Made by a program: the position numbers and the translations under genes. From Temnopleurus reevesii (taxonomy: Eukaryota > Echinodermata > Echinoidea > Temnopleuroida > Temnopleuridae), in contig BQKZ01000158.1 of assembly GCA_036244855.1 (NCBI GenBank), positions 162,436 through 215,458 on the forward strand: 53,023 bases of DNA. The letters run 5' to 3'. Position 1 is the stretch's first letter, and each line of letters begins with the position of its first letter. Of the stretch, positions 11,360 through 23,000 are shown one piece after another. Under the pieces are notes generated by a model. It worked only from the letters and a program-made list of their open reading frames with translations. It made no database searches and was not told the origin of the DNA.

Positions 11360-12223
11360 ACCAGTGTTAGTCATTGCCCTCTTGAATGTTGAGACTGCGA
11401 GGTTGAATGGTTAGAAGACGTCTCATCCAGAGTTTCTCTCTGCTCATGCGGACAGTATCAGGACTGGTACCTAATGATTCAATGCCCGGTAGAATCATAT
11501 CAGAGATTTGGCTGTGTATCGAGTTTGGCTGTGGTCACGGTGGATCGGTGCCCATAGAAACGTTTCTTGAGCGTGGTCTTGGTTTCACCGACATATTGGA
11601 TCCTACAAACTGTGCAAGTGATGAGATATACTACATTAGAAGTGATGCAAGTGATATTCCCCTTGGTGTGATGAGATTTGCTGGTGGAAGTACTCTGGAA
11701 AGTTTCACCGTTATGAATATGTACATTACAAATGATGCATCTGATGGCTGTACATTTGAATGCGCCATGCTAAATGGGAAAAGAATTGTCGGCGACAGAA
11801 GGGACTTCAGCACGAACGATGAGGTCCTTTAGGTTGCGGGGGCGTCGAAATGCCACGATGGGAGTGTCAGGAATGGCCTGTGAGAGACGGTCAGAATTGT
11901 GGGGAATATGGGGATTAGCATGTAGGATGGAGCGGAGAGGAGGTAAAATTTAGGTGGAAAGTAGTCACAAGGGGTACTTTGTTGGTAGTGTGCCCATAGT
12001 CCTGTTTCTGTTTGAGAACATCAGATCTAGAAAGGGAACGGACTTTGTTAATAGGTAGTTGGACAGTCCTGGCATTATGTCCTCTGGTGACAAGATGATT
12101 CTTCAGGTGCCTAGCTTGGGAAGAAACGTCCGAATCATCAAAACAAATGCGGCGGAACCTGAGGGCTTGACTTTAGGGAATGCTGGTTTTGCAGTGATGG
12201 GGGTGGCAGCTCGAAGAGTAGAG
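11360..12223 (-). mobile_element. Penelope-like element, C-terminal part with GIY-YIG nuclease
   Basis: Minus-strand translation, with frame shifts and stops, gives SCHPHHCKTSIP, ALRFRRIC, LVTRGHNART, VPLVTTFH and AFRRPRNLKDL. Then comes the GIY-YIG-type segment NVVYLITCTVCRIQYVGET followed by LKKRFYGH (about 11545-11745). The order is that of the reverse transcriptase thumb/linker and endonuclease of Penelope-like retroelements. It is not functional. Confidence 0.8.
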
Positions 12224-12230
12224 ATTCCGC

Positions 12231-12471
12231 ATCCTGTCGTCCTTGGATTTGGTGGCGCTACATCGATGATGTCTCCGACATCTGGACCAGGGAGGAAGAG
12301 AGCCTCCATACCTTCATTGATCACATCAATTCCTTCCACAGGACGATCAAATTCACCTTTGATTTCTCACAACAGCAGGCGAATTTTCTAGATGTCACCG
12401 TCAAGAAGGGTACCAACCAGATTACCACTACTCTCTACACCAAACCTACAGACACACACCAGTACCTCTAC
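12231..12471 (+). mobile_element. Penelope-like element, inverted reverse transcriptase piece
   Basis: Plus-strand frame WWRYIDDVSDIWTR...KFTFD...FLDVTV...LYTKPTDTHQYLY is the catalytic YIDD region and the following segment of Penelope-type reverse transcriptase. Its end (HQYLY) should continue into the SCHPHH segment, which instead lies on the opposite strand next door. The element is therefore broken by an internal inversion. Confidence 0.8.
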
Positions 12472-13110
12472 GTTTAAATCATTTTCTATGGAAACCAATA
12501 ACAAATGATTACATAACATATGATAAGCTCTTCATTGATATTGTACAGCATGCACTGACAAAAGTGTTGGGCGAGTACATATGCTCTGCTTTATTAATAT
12601 ATTTTCAACTCACGCAACATATTAGAAATATCTTGGCCAACATTAAATGAAGTTGACAATTAGCTTGAAATGATGATAAGGCAAACTTTGCTTGAAAAAG
12701 AAATTCTCCAAAGTAACATTGTTTTCATACCCTTTGGCAAAGTATTTCGGAGAAAGGAATTTTCCTCGTCATTAATTTTCAAGGGCATAGAAAAAATGTA
12801 GTGTGGTGGAGGAATGTAAAATGCAATATACAATGTGAATAAGAAGACGATAGCAAACTATCTGATCAGTATGGTTGATATTAAGCAGAATAAAGAGTGG
12901 TTTTAACTGAAATGTTGATTCATCAAATACCCACATATTTTGTTTGGCTTCATTTTAGTTTGTTTTCCCGGATGTGTAGTAGAGCGAAAGGTGCCGTGCA
13001 ACAACTGAAATCAATCATATATGAAATCACTCGTGTATGATTACAATTCTTTTTTGTATAATAAGCAAGACAGTTGTTTTGGGGATGATATTTCCCGAAA
13101 TATGAAACCT
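12472..13110 (+). repeat. Gene B upstream unit, first copy
   Basis: Near-identical to 13112-13730, including GTGTTGGGCGAGTACATATG, TTGGCCAACATTAAATGAAG and CCGGATGTGTAGTAGAGCG. It lacks the TATA box and exon 1. The single N at 13111 separates the two copies. Confidence 0.8.
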
Positions 13111-13111
13111 N

Positions 13112-13936
13112 AAGTGTTGGGCGAGTACCTATGCTCTGCTAATTGATATATTTTCAATTCACGCAACATATTAAAAATATCTTGGCCAACATTAAATAAA
13201 ATTGACAATTAGCTTGAAATGATAATAAGGCAAAACTTGCTTGAAAAGAAAAAATAACGTTTGTTGGATTGACTTTTCGCCCAACATTTTTGTAAAGTGT
13301 GATATTTCCTAGTATCTCGATTTTCTCCAAAGTAACATTGTTTTCATACCCTTTGGCAAAGTATTTCGGAGAAAGGAATTTTCCTCATCATTAATTTTCA
13401 AGGGCATAGAAAAATGCAGTGTGGTGGAGGAATGTAAAATGCAATATACAATGTGAATAAGAAGACGATAGCAAACTATTTAATCAGTATGGTTGTTATT
13501 CAGTAGAATAAGGAGTGGTTTAAACGGAAATGTGGATTCACCATATACCCACAAAGTTTTGTTTGGCTTCATTTTAGTTGGTTTTCCCGGATGTGTAGTA
13601 GAGCGAAAAGTGCCGTGCAACAACTGAAATCAATCATGTATGAAATCACTCGTGTATGATTACAATTCTTTTTTTTTTATAATAAGTAAGACAGTTGCAT
13701 TTGGATGATATTTCCAGAAATATAAAACCTCATTAACAAAAAAGAAGCTTTGTTTAGTTTGGAGACTATTCAATATTCCATGAAGTTAGGGAAGAATACT
13801 TTCCGAAATATTGAACTTTGATCATCCTCACCATGAACTGATTTTCATTTCACAAGAGAATAATTTACCTAGTGTATATAAAAACCTACCAAACACCGGA
13901 GAGGATGTTAGTATCATAGTTCTCTTGCCAAGAAAG
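13112..13936 (+). promoter_or_regulatory. Gene B upstream unit, second copy, with promoter
   Basis: Conserved with the upstream regions of genes A and C, including GATCATCCTCACCATGA about 100 nt before the TATA box. Conservation across three paralogs may be shared ancestry alone. Confidence 0.6.
13875..13883 (+). promoter_or_regulatory. TATA box of gene B
   Basis: GTGTATATAAAAACCT lies about 60 nt before the exon 1 ATG and is conserved before exon 1 of genes A and C. This implies a transcription start near 13905 and a short 5' UTR in the first coding exon. Not experimentally mapped. Confidence 0.6.
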
Positions 13937-14012
13937 ATGTATCACTTTGGACATTTCGCCGTTCTGCTGGTTGGTACTCTAGTTTTCTTGACACACCATG
14001 CATCTTCACAGG
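13937..14012 (+). CDS. Gene B exon 1: signal peptide
   Basis: Encodes 25 residues, MYHFGHFAVLLVG... ending HHASSQ: a short n-region, a hydrophobic core and a small-residue cleavage site near ASS/Q. The donor is GGTGAGTAA; the exon ends in phase 1. The same exon occurs at 5710-5785 and 30073-30148. Confidence 0.85.
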
Positions 14013-17000
14013 GTGAGTAAAAGAGGGGATTAAAGGAATTTTCTAACAATGACAGATCTGCTTCTTTTTATAGATATGCTTATCAGAAGTGTAAAGAAAA
14101 TACTTTACGCCTTTGAAATATCTTTCTTGATTTCATTTGAAGCTTTTTTTTTTCAAGATTTTCATATCATCTATAGGTACTCAATTCAAATCAATAAATT
14201 TCCACTCAGCCTCATATCGTTTTGCACTGTAAAAAATCAAATCAAATCAAACTCATTGTTTTTTGTATATTTTACAAGCAAAAGTGTGAAACCTTTAAAC
14301 GAAATATTGGTTTGATGAAACCTAACACACGAGTGTACTGTCGTCCTATTTTCTCGAATTTAGAACGCTATGAACACTTTGAAAAGGAATCAAGGGCCGT
14401 CGTTACCCTTTTCGGAAGGGGGTGCATTTCTAACATGACCCGACAAAAATAAATAGATAAACATGATAAAGGAAAACATGTTCCCCGTTTTCCTCACTCC
14501 CTGTCTATGAACGGCCATGAAGTACCATACATTTCAAAACAATTATATTTTCAGATTCATCTTTTTCGATCAGCTTATCATCAGCTGAACCGATGCTTCC
14601 ATGTGTTTATCGTGGAATACCATTCCTTCATACAGAATCATGGAAAGGTGACGAGTGTACAACATGCACATGTGACAACGCAACAACAATCTGCATGATC
14701 CAGAGCTGTGCTGTGGTATCTTGCGCCAATAGATTCAAACCGAAGGGAGAATGCTGCCATATATGTCCTATTGGTAAGATTCTTAAAAATCTCAATGAAG
14801 TTCTAAGGTAAAATATGGATTACAATTACGCTTCAAACTCGTTGGCGATTCATATAACCATATCTCTTATAAAATCTTTCAATTCAAAATGAAAATTCAT
14901 TATTTGTCCTCTCTGGCAGTGGCCAGTGATACTCACAGAGGATCATAAGTAATAATATGCACTTTAGGCACACACCATACACTAATAGTCTAACACCATA
15001 TAGAGAAGTGTGCATGCACATACCCTAGTCTGCAAACACAAATACTCTGGTTTGATCATAAGACAGAATTTTTGGAATGTAAGAGTTTAGCTTGCAAAAG
15101 TAGTATTCTAACTTTAAAAATAAAAATGTCTAAATTCCAACGCATCTTAATGCAAGAAAGGGAGAAGAATTACCTCTTCATGCGTATCCCGAGCGTAAAC
15201 ACTCCTTTTTTTTTTTTTTTACCGTATTAGACAATACAACAGCACAATCGAAATTGACCGGAAAAGTCGGTGTTCATTGTCAGATCAGGGTCCCATAACA
15301 TAAAACTTTCCAATCGAGCGTACGATTGGTATAAATTTCAAGCCTATTTGAAATCATGCGGCCTTTGCGATTGATCGCAAAGTTTTTTTATGTTACAGGC
15401 ACAAGAAACTAATGCTGTTCTGAACACAGGGTAAACACCGGGTAGAGGCTGAGTCACACTTTTCTCTTTGAAACCAACTTTTTGTCCAGTGTTCATGACG
15501 CTCCATCACTGCCTGAACAGTTTACAAAACATTTGTTTATCGCCTGAGCATAGCAGGCCTATTTAGGCTCTTTACGTCTTTTCTGAAAGAATCATGTTGA
15601 ACTCCTATTTCAAATTGACATTAATCCCTTTCTTTAAAATTTCATATCCGAAGTGAATGGAGAGTAATGTCGCTAGTACGTCACAGATCCTGCCAGATGC
15701 AAGAATGGTGATCATAATGATAATAATAACGATAATAATAGTAATAATAATGATAATGATAATACAGTAAGGATGATGATAATAATAATATTGATGATGA
15801 ATGGCTATAATGTGTATTTAAGCACTAAAGCCATGGTTGCTAGTGGAAATTAAAATGATTTTTTTTTTCAGATGTGACAGTGCTTGAGGTCCGCCCTTCC
15901 CTACAAAACTCACTCGATGTCCAACCAAACGGTGAGGCAATCTTAATACTTGCTGTTGATATCCAATTCATGGAAAATGACACAGACTCGACAGGAGTGC
16001 GTGGTGAAGCGATTTGGGAGTTAGCTGCCTGGATCACTACCTCAAACAGAAATACGAGTTGGAACGATACGTCCAACAGGTATGCATTTAAAATTGTTCC
16101 GTATATTTTAAGACCAGGTTTGGGACGTCATATTCAGCTCAGCCGGGAGAGGGGGGGGGGGGGGGACAAAAAATTTAAACCCCCCCCCCCCCCCCCTATC
16201 AAATTCATGGGTGCGCGCATGATATTAGTGACTCGGATCGCAAAATTTACATCTCACTGTTGCCAATGTCGTTTCTTGGTCACACAGTGTACGTGCAAAA
16301 TCGAAAATATCGCAACCTGGTCCTAGAATTGACTTGAAGATTTTCACGTATACGTTCGTATCATTTATGTTTAGTTGAAGTGCTATTAGTGGGGTTTCGA
16401 ATTTAGTGGACGGAACCTTGTAGATGGTAGAAAACGAATGCGCATCTGGTGTGCTCATTATATGTTGCACATATCAGATATGCATTTTGTTTCTGCCGTC
16501 CATCGATTGTGAAAACCCACCATTCCTGCAAATGAATGGTAGAAATGGTTCTTTGTTTGGCTTCATTACACGTGTCTACAGTCTAGTCTTCAGAAATCTG
16601 ACGTTACCATGTGTACTTTCATTGGTTTACGCGTTGGTCCCTTTTTGGGTAGGATGTTTTAGAAATACATGTACAATGTTCAATTTTGTGGCATAAACTT
16701 CATCTCTCCATACATATCAAATTAGTAATATTTAAGTTTATATCTTAAAGGAAAATAGAATACAATGTATATAAAAAAATGTCACTTAAAACATGCAATT
16801 ACATGTATTTTCTCCTTAATCTCCAGGTTACGTTTCAGAGAACAAATTCTCAATTATAATCAAGCGTCGCAACCTTACAAGAAGAGGAAACCGTTTACCT
16901 TTCGGGACGTCGTTTATAGTCTCAGCAATCCACCACTAAACTGTTCACAGTCTCATGTCTGTGTACAACTCCTTCATGGACGAGATGCGGCAACAGGCAA

Positions 17001-20000
17001 TCGGGAGTTCGTTCTTGAAGGTTACCCAAATGATGATGTCAAAATTGGATGCACGTCCCTCTGTGCTGGTGAGTATGATACATTGGGCATGTTGGGTGAT
17101 TTCACGTACGGTGTTTGTGGCTAATGTTAACACCGAACTACAACTAAACACCGAACGTGTAATTAAAAAAAATCAGCTATTGTCAGCATTTTTAGCATTA
17201 ACAACAGAATTCATCGCAAGACGAGGCGTCGGTGTTCAGCTATCGATCATCAGCATTTAGATATCGGTATAGCCCTTAATATGAGCGCTGGTATTAGAAC
17301 TCAATCTTAAAAAAAACAAGACTTTAACATTAACACCGGCCATTACACCGATCATAAAATCATCTATTGTGTGCAAGTCCTCTTCGCTCGTGTATTCAGA
17401 ATGTAAAATAAAAATGTTCCATGTTTTGAAGATCTTAGCCCACCACCCAATCCCCCAACGCAAAGGTGGTCGAAGGCAAGGGAGCACGTACTGTCACTCT
17501 ATTTATTGTCAGCCAATAGGCCAAAAACGCTAGGTTGGATGCCACAGACCCCTTAATGACTGAACCTAACCATGAAATTTGGTTTCCTTTAGGGATGGCA
17601 CCTCTATGCTTTGCATTATTGTTCTCTGCAAAATATTACCTGAAATCACATGCATCTTTGATAAAATCTCGCTTTTTTTCTCCATGATAAGTGCATCAAA
17701 AAGATTTAAAACCTTTGAAGAGTCTCTAAAAAAATAAATCAAACATATTTTAATGTTTTCCTCATGTTTGTGGATGCCTAATAGCCTCATCTATCAAGTG
17801 CCACAAACAGAATTGATTTCAATTCACGGATGGCGGAGCACTGTCTATTTAGGTATAAGTTATGAAAAATGCAGTGCGGTGAAAAAAGTGAACATTGCTT
17901 CATTGTCCAAGAAATGCACTTAGTCGTGAAGTTAAATGATATTTTAGTGATTTTTATGAAATGATGATTTGTTTCTCATCGTATAAATTGATAAGGTCAA
18001 TAAATCTTTAAAGGAATTCTGGTAAAAAAAGCATCAAATCACCATTAATGGATTGCTAAGAGAAATTTCTCTAAACAGGAGTAATTGTTACGAAGAGTTG
18101 TTTGAGACCGATTTTGGCACAAGGCGGCTTTGACACCCTAAATATAAACAATTAGTTTTTCAACCATGAATAGTTGATTCTTTAAATGGCACTTGGTAGA
18201 TCAGACAGATAATGGAGTATTAACCATGTCTACAAAAATAATCTAATAATTCTTTGAACTAAATTTTTGAGAGAAATTTTGAAAAAAGTATTTTTTGTTA
18301 TACACTCTGCATAGCAGACGGTGACTTCAGATCCCCAAATAGGCCACTTTCAATTTCTTTCCATTTGTCACGTAACTGTTTGTCTATATCGTGTACCCTT
18401 TAACACTTTCATCGAATACTTTTATACTCTCCAATTGAACGATGACTAATATGCGTTTAATTTTCGGGGTCCTATAAACAACAATACCTTTTCACATGTT
18501 CCATCCACTCATCTTTTAGATTTTTTAAAATTAAAATTGATGTTTTTTTTTTAAAACAGAGGAAAGAATATGTTGTGGAATACTTGTTCGTATACCATGC
18601 AATGGTTTACGTAATTGTGATAAATCGTCTCATATTATTTAATGACTATTATTTTATTTTGTATTCTCTGCTGTTCTTTCTTGAAACTGTACTAATTATT
18701 AATTTATGGTGTGTGGAAATAATTAATTTTATCTTGAATTTGAACACAGGTCCTTCGATAAATCGTTGCGTTGATTCCAATGGAATTGTTCATTTACACG
18801 AGGACACTTGGAATCTAAACCAATGTGAACACTGCACTTGTGATAACGGTACAACTTTGTGTTCACCTTTCCAGTGTTCTGTCCCCAATTGTCAGAACCC
18901 GGAGATTCTTGAAGGAGAATGCTGTCCATCATGCCCCTATCGTAAGTAAAACTAGGGTAGTCCTAATAAAAATCAGCATCGTGCAGTCGCTTGGTTTTTT
19001 TAGAAGGGTGTCTTTCAAAAGGTTGTCTGAATGAATGTGTGCATAAAAAAGGAAAAGAACAAAAATATACATTATTTTGCAGCTTCGAGAACAAAAAAGG
19101 GGGTGCATTTTGCACTATTTTCTTCTTTATTCACCAATGTTCCGCTCAAAATTGTACTTTTATCGTAGCGAATACCGTCTTATAGAATAGCATCTTTGTT
19201 TGATATATTTTAAGTAATTATTCAATCCTGTAATCAAACTATATTTTTTTCTGATATATATGTTTTTTTTTTGATAAATATGTTTTGAAACATTTTGGAA
19301 ACGTTTGCCTCTCTCTATCAGTCTCTACAATACGCAAATGTACATTCTTTGTGTGTTTCACATAGGCCTATTATGAACACCTTATACTGGATGTATGTTA
19401 ACTCCCTCCTATCCGTCTCCCTCCATGCCCTCTTTTCTAATAGATGATTTTTGTTTTCAAACTTGCTTTCGTTAATACACTTTGTTGTTTTTGTTTAGTT
19501 GTTTCATTTCCTAATTCATATTTCATCCTCTCATACATGTTTACGTTAATTTTGCCCTTGTATAATGTAGGAGACAATGGGGGATACAAAGTAAAATTAG
19601 GGCAACACAAGATGTGCCATAACCCTGATGTGGACCTCATAACCATTACAACGTAAAGGTCTTGTAGACCTATTGGACACTCCATACAGACAAAAACTGC
19701 CATCTAACTAAGACATCAACATGACTTCAAGAGTGTCATTGAAATGCAGTATTCGTAGGCCTATATCAAGGGCTATACTAAATTATGGATTTAATTTGGT
19801 AATATTATTCGGAATATTTTCCCTTATTGATTTGTTTTTCTTGTCGCCATTTTTTAACTCGTTTCTCACCTCTTCAAGATGTAAGAGTCCGGAAAGTGAT
19901 ACCTCTGGTTTACAATCAGGGCCAGACTGGGATCAGGCAAAGCCGAGTAAAGCTTCGAGTCGCAGTTCATTTTCATGACACCAATCACACTACCAATGCG

Positions 20001-23000
20001 GAGGGAACAAATCTTTGGAAACTGAGTGCATGGCTAGTTCTGAATCAGTCTGTGGATAGTAAAAGGTTAGATACGCTTCCCAATCACCTATAGAAATGAA
20101 ATACACACTAATAAAAAAGTGCCCATCTTTGTACTGCAAAAGTTGCATAGTATAATACAAGTTTGTGAGTATGGTTTTGGGTGCAGTTAATTTATCTATC
20201 ACGTTCATTGTCCCTTGACTGGAAGATGATATAGTTTATGTATAGGCGGGTTTACTAGTAAATGTACATTCTGCGCATACCTCCAACACAGAGATTGTTT
20301 GGCAACCCTAAAGCGTGCCCGATACAATCTGGATTCCAAGTATCAACCGGTTTAAGGAATAACCCAGTAACTACGTTAGTTGACAAGAAACGCACATACA
20401 TTTGAATATATTAGTAAACTCACCTATTATCCTCTAACACACTACTCCACTTGTTAAACTAAAATAGTTTTAATAGTTTTGGATTATTTCTAAAAAAATA
20501 TATCATAATATAGCAAATCAAATAATTGAATATAATTGTTAGTTTGAAAAATTACTTTAAAATTAATTTAAAAAAAAAGACGAAATTAAATAAGTAACCA
20601 CTTGAAACTAACTGAGTATTACACTCCCTTCAGATCATATCAGAAGGGTGCAATATTGCAGAGTTTCGACTTTTGCCGCAGATTGCACCCTTTGCGCACC
20701 TTTCTTTCTCAGAGTGTAGTCATGATGGAACAAATATGTGCTGTCACATGTATTCACATTAGTAAGAAAACATCACATACGCCATATTAGCGTATGTTGT
20801 TTTAAAATGCTGAAAAATTGAGGCGGGTATATTTTTTGTTCATTTTACGAGCCAAAAGAGAGATAGATAGAGAGAGAGATATTCAGAAATACATAACACG
20901 CGCTCCCCCTTTGTCGTTTGCTGTCTATTTCTTCCTTTTATTTCTCCCTCTCACCCTCTATGTATCTATTTTCCCCTTCTCTCTCTACCCCACGACTTGT
21001 AGATTAGTCGATGATATACATGATTCCACTCATCCATACTTTCAATCAATATTTTCCATGGTCTGAAATTGTTTCACAAAAGTGTTTAAACCTTTGACTG
21101 AAAGACTTGATTATGAAGAAATAAGCCTTACTTTCCATAGTCAAGAAATAAGTGACTATCCGAACTCTCGTCAAAATGGTGATTTTACACATTTCGGAAT
21201 AAATATGCAACAGTGCACTTTTAAAAGTGCAAACAAAAGCAACACTGAACGACAAAAACACATTTTGTGGGGTACTCAGAGGAATCGAATCTGCGCCTAT
21301 ATGGATATGAGATCACTTTATCCACAGTTTTAAAAGAGCGGCTTTATCCAAGCGTGCCACGCTCCCGTGCATAATCGATGGCGATATCAAGCGAGGACTG
21401 CATGACATAACAGTATGTCTACTTGATGCTGTGACAAAAATGTATATTGCACTTTTCAGAGTTTTGGTGCAGGGAGGTATTTCACCAAGATGAGAAAGGC
21501 TTTACGCACGACTTTACGTTCGACTGGTACCTCTTCTTGTGCATAATGGTTCACATTATTACGCGCATCCAGCGCAAGAACTGATACCAGTCGAACGTAA
21601 AGTCATGCATAAGTTTAAAGGGGAATTACACCCAGACAATAATGTACGGTCAATAAATGAAGAAAAAACAAATGAACAAACTGTGAAAATTTTAGCAAAA
21701 TCGGATTATCCGTTCAAAAGTTATGAATTTTCAAAGTTATCATTTCCAACTGTGCAAGGCATCCTTAAATTAGCATGCTTATAGCTAATTAGCATAATCT
21801 GTGATGTCATACATGGAGAACTCTTCATTCACTTTGTATATATAAATTTATTGAAAATGGATCAATATCACATTTCAAATGAGAAATCAACACCGTTTTT
21901 TCTGGAATGCTTGCAGAACTGATGTGGGTATAATATATCTAACCGAAGAAACAAAATTTTGCCTACTTTTCTGGAAAAATAGGAAAATGTGAAATTTTGT
22001 GTACAAAGCGAATGGAGAGTTCTCCATGTTGGCAGCCATTTTGTGCCTGTACGTTTGCCAATTTAAGGAGCCCATGAGGGATGTAAATCAAAACTTTCAA
22101 AATTTATAACTTTTTAATGGATTATCCGATTTTGCTCAAATTTTCACAGTTTGTTCATTTGATTTTTCTTCATTTATTGACCGTACATTATTGTCTGGGT
22201 GTAATTCCCCTTTAAGAACGACTTGGTGAAACACCGCCCAGATCGCATCTTGGCGCGATAGCTTGCCCTTTATGACACGTTTTTTTTTCTTTGCTAAGCG
22301 TGTGCATATGACAGTCTCAGGATACTGGTGTTAAATTTTGAAAATTTTGAAATTTGATCTTTGAAGAAAATTTTCCTCAATATAAATATGTGACGCCATG
22401 TCGGACCATTCCTGATTCATTCTGTATATAAAATTTCACAATTTCATGTTTTTGTCGGAAAAGTCAACATAATTGTTTTATTGATTCTGAATATATTTAG
22501 ATTTGACATCAATCCATTAAAACAAAATATATGTACGAATTGAATCAGCAGTTTCCCGACATGATTTTACAGGTTCCGGCGATATTGCTAATTGCGCGGG
22601 TCCGTATCAGCGGCAGTGACCGTCATGTCTCCGTGAATTTGAAGATTGTCTTTTGAACGGATTGTTAGATTTTGCCCAAATTTTCACAATCTTTTCATTT
22701 TATTTCTCCATTTAATGACAACATGACAATACCAGGGATCGGTTCCCCTGTAAGTAATAATTTGATCCCCTTTACTGTAGGTACGACTTCCGAGATCAGA
22801 TTCTGGATCGAGACAAATCTTCACTCGTATACAACAAAGGCATGAAGGAACTGGCCTTCGAAAAATTGGACTTTTGCATTACGCAACCATCAGACTTCTG
22901 CAGCCATCCGTTCTTCGTCTGTGTACATTTCGGTCAGAACAGTGGCTACAAAACGGACAAAAACCGTGGCTTCGAATTCTCAGGCCTCCCTGACAACTCA

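Noticed and set aside
10784..11374. Three minus-strand ORFs rich in Ser, Phe and Leu
   Set aside because: Products of a polypyrimidine strand and an N gap.
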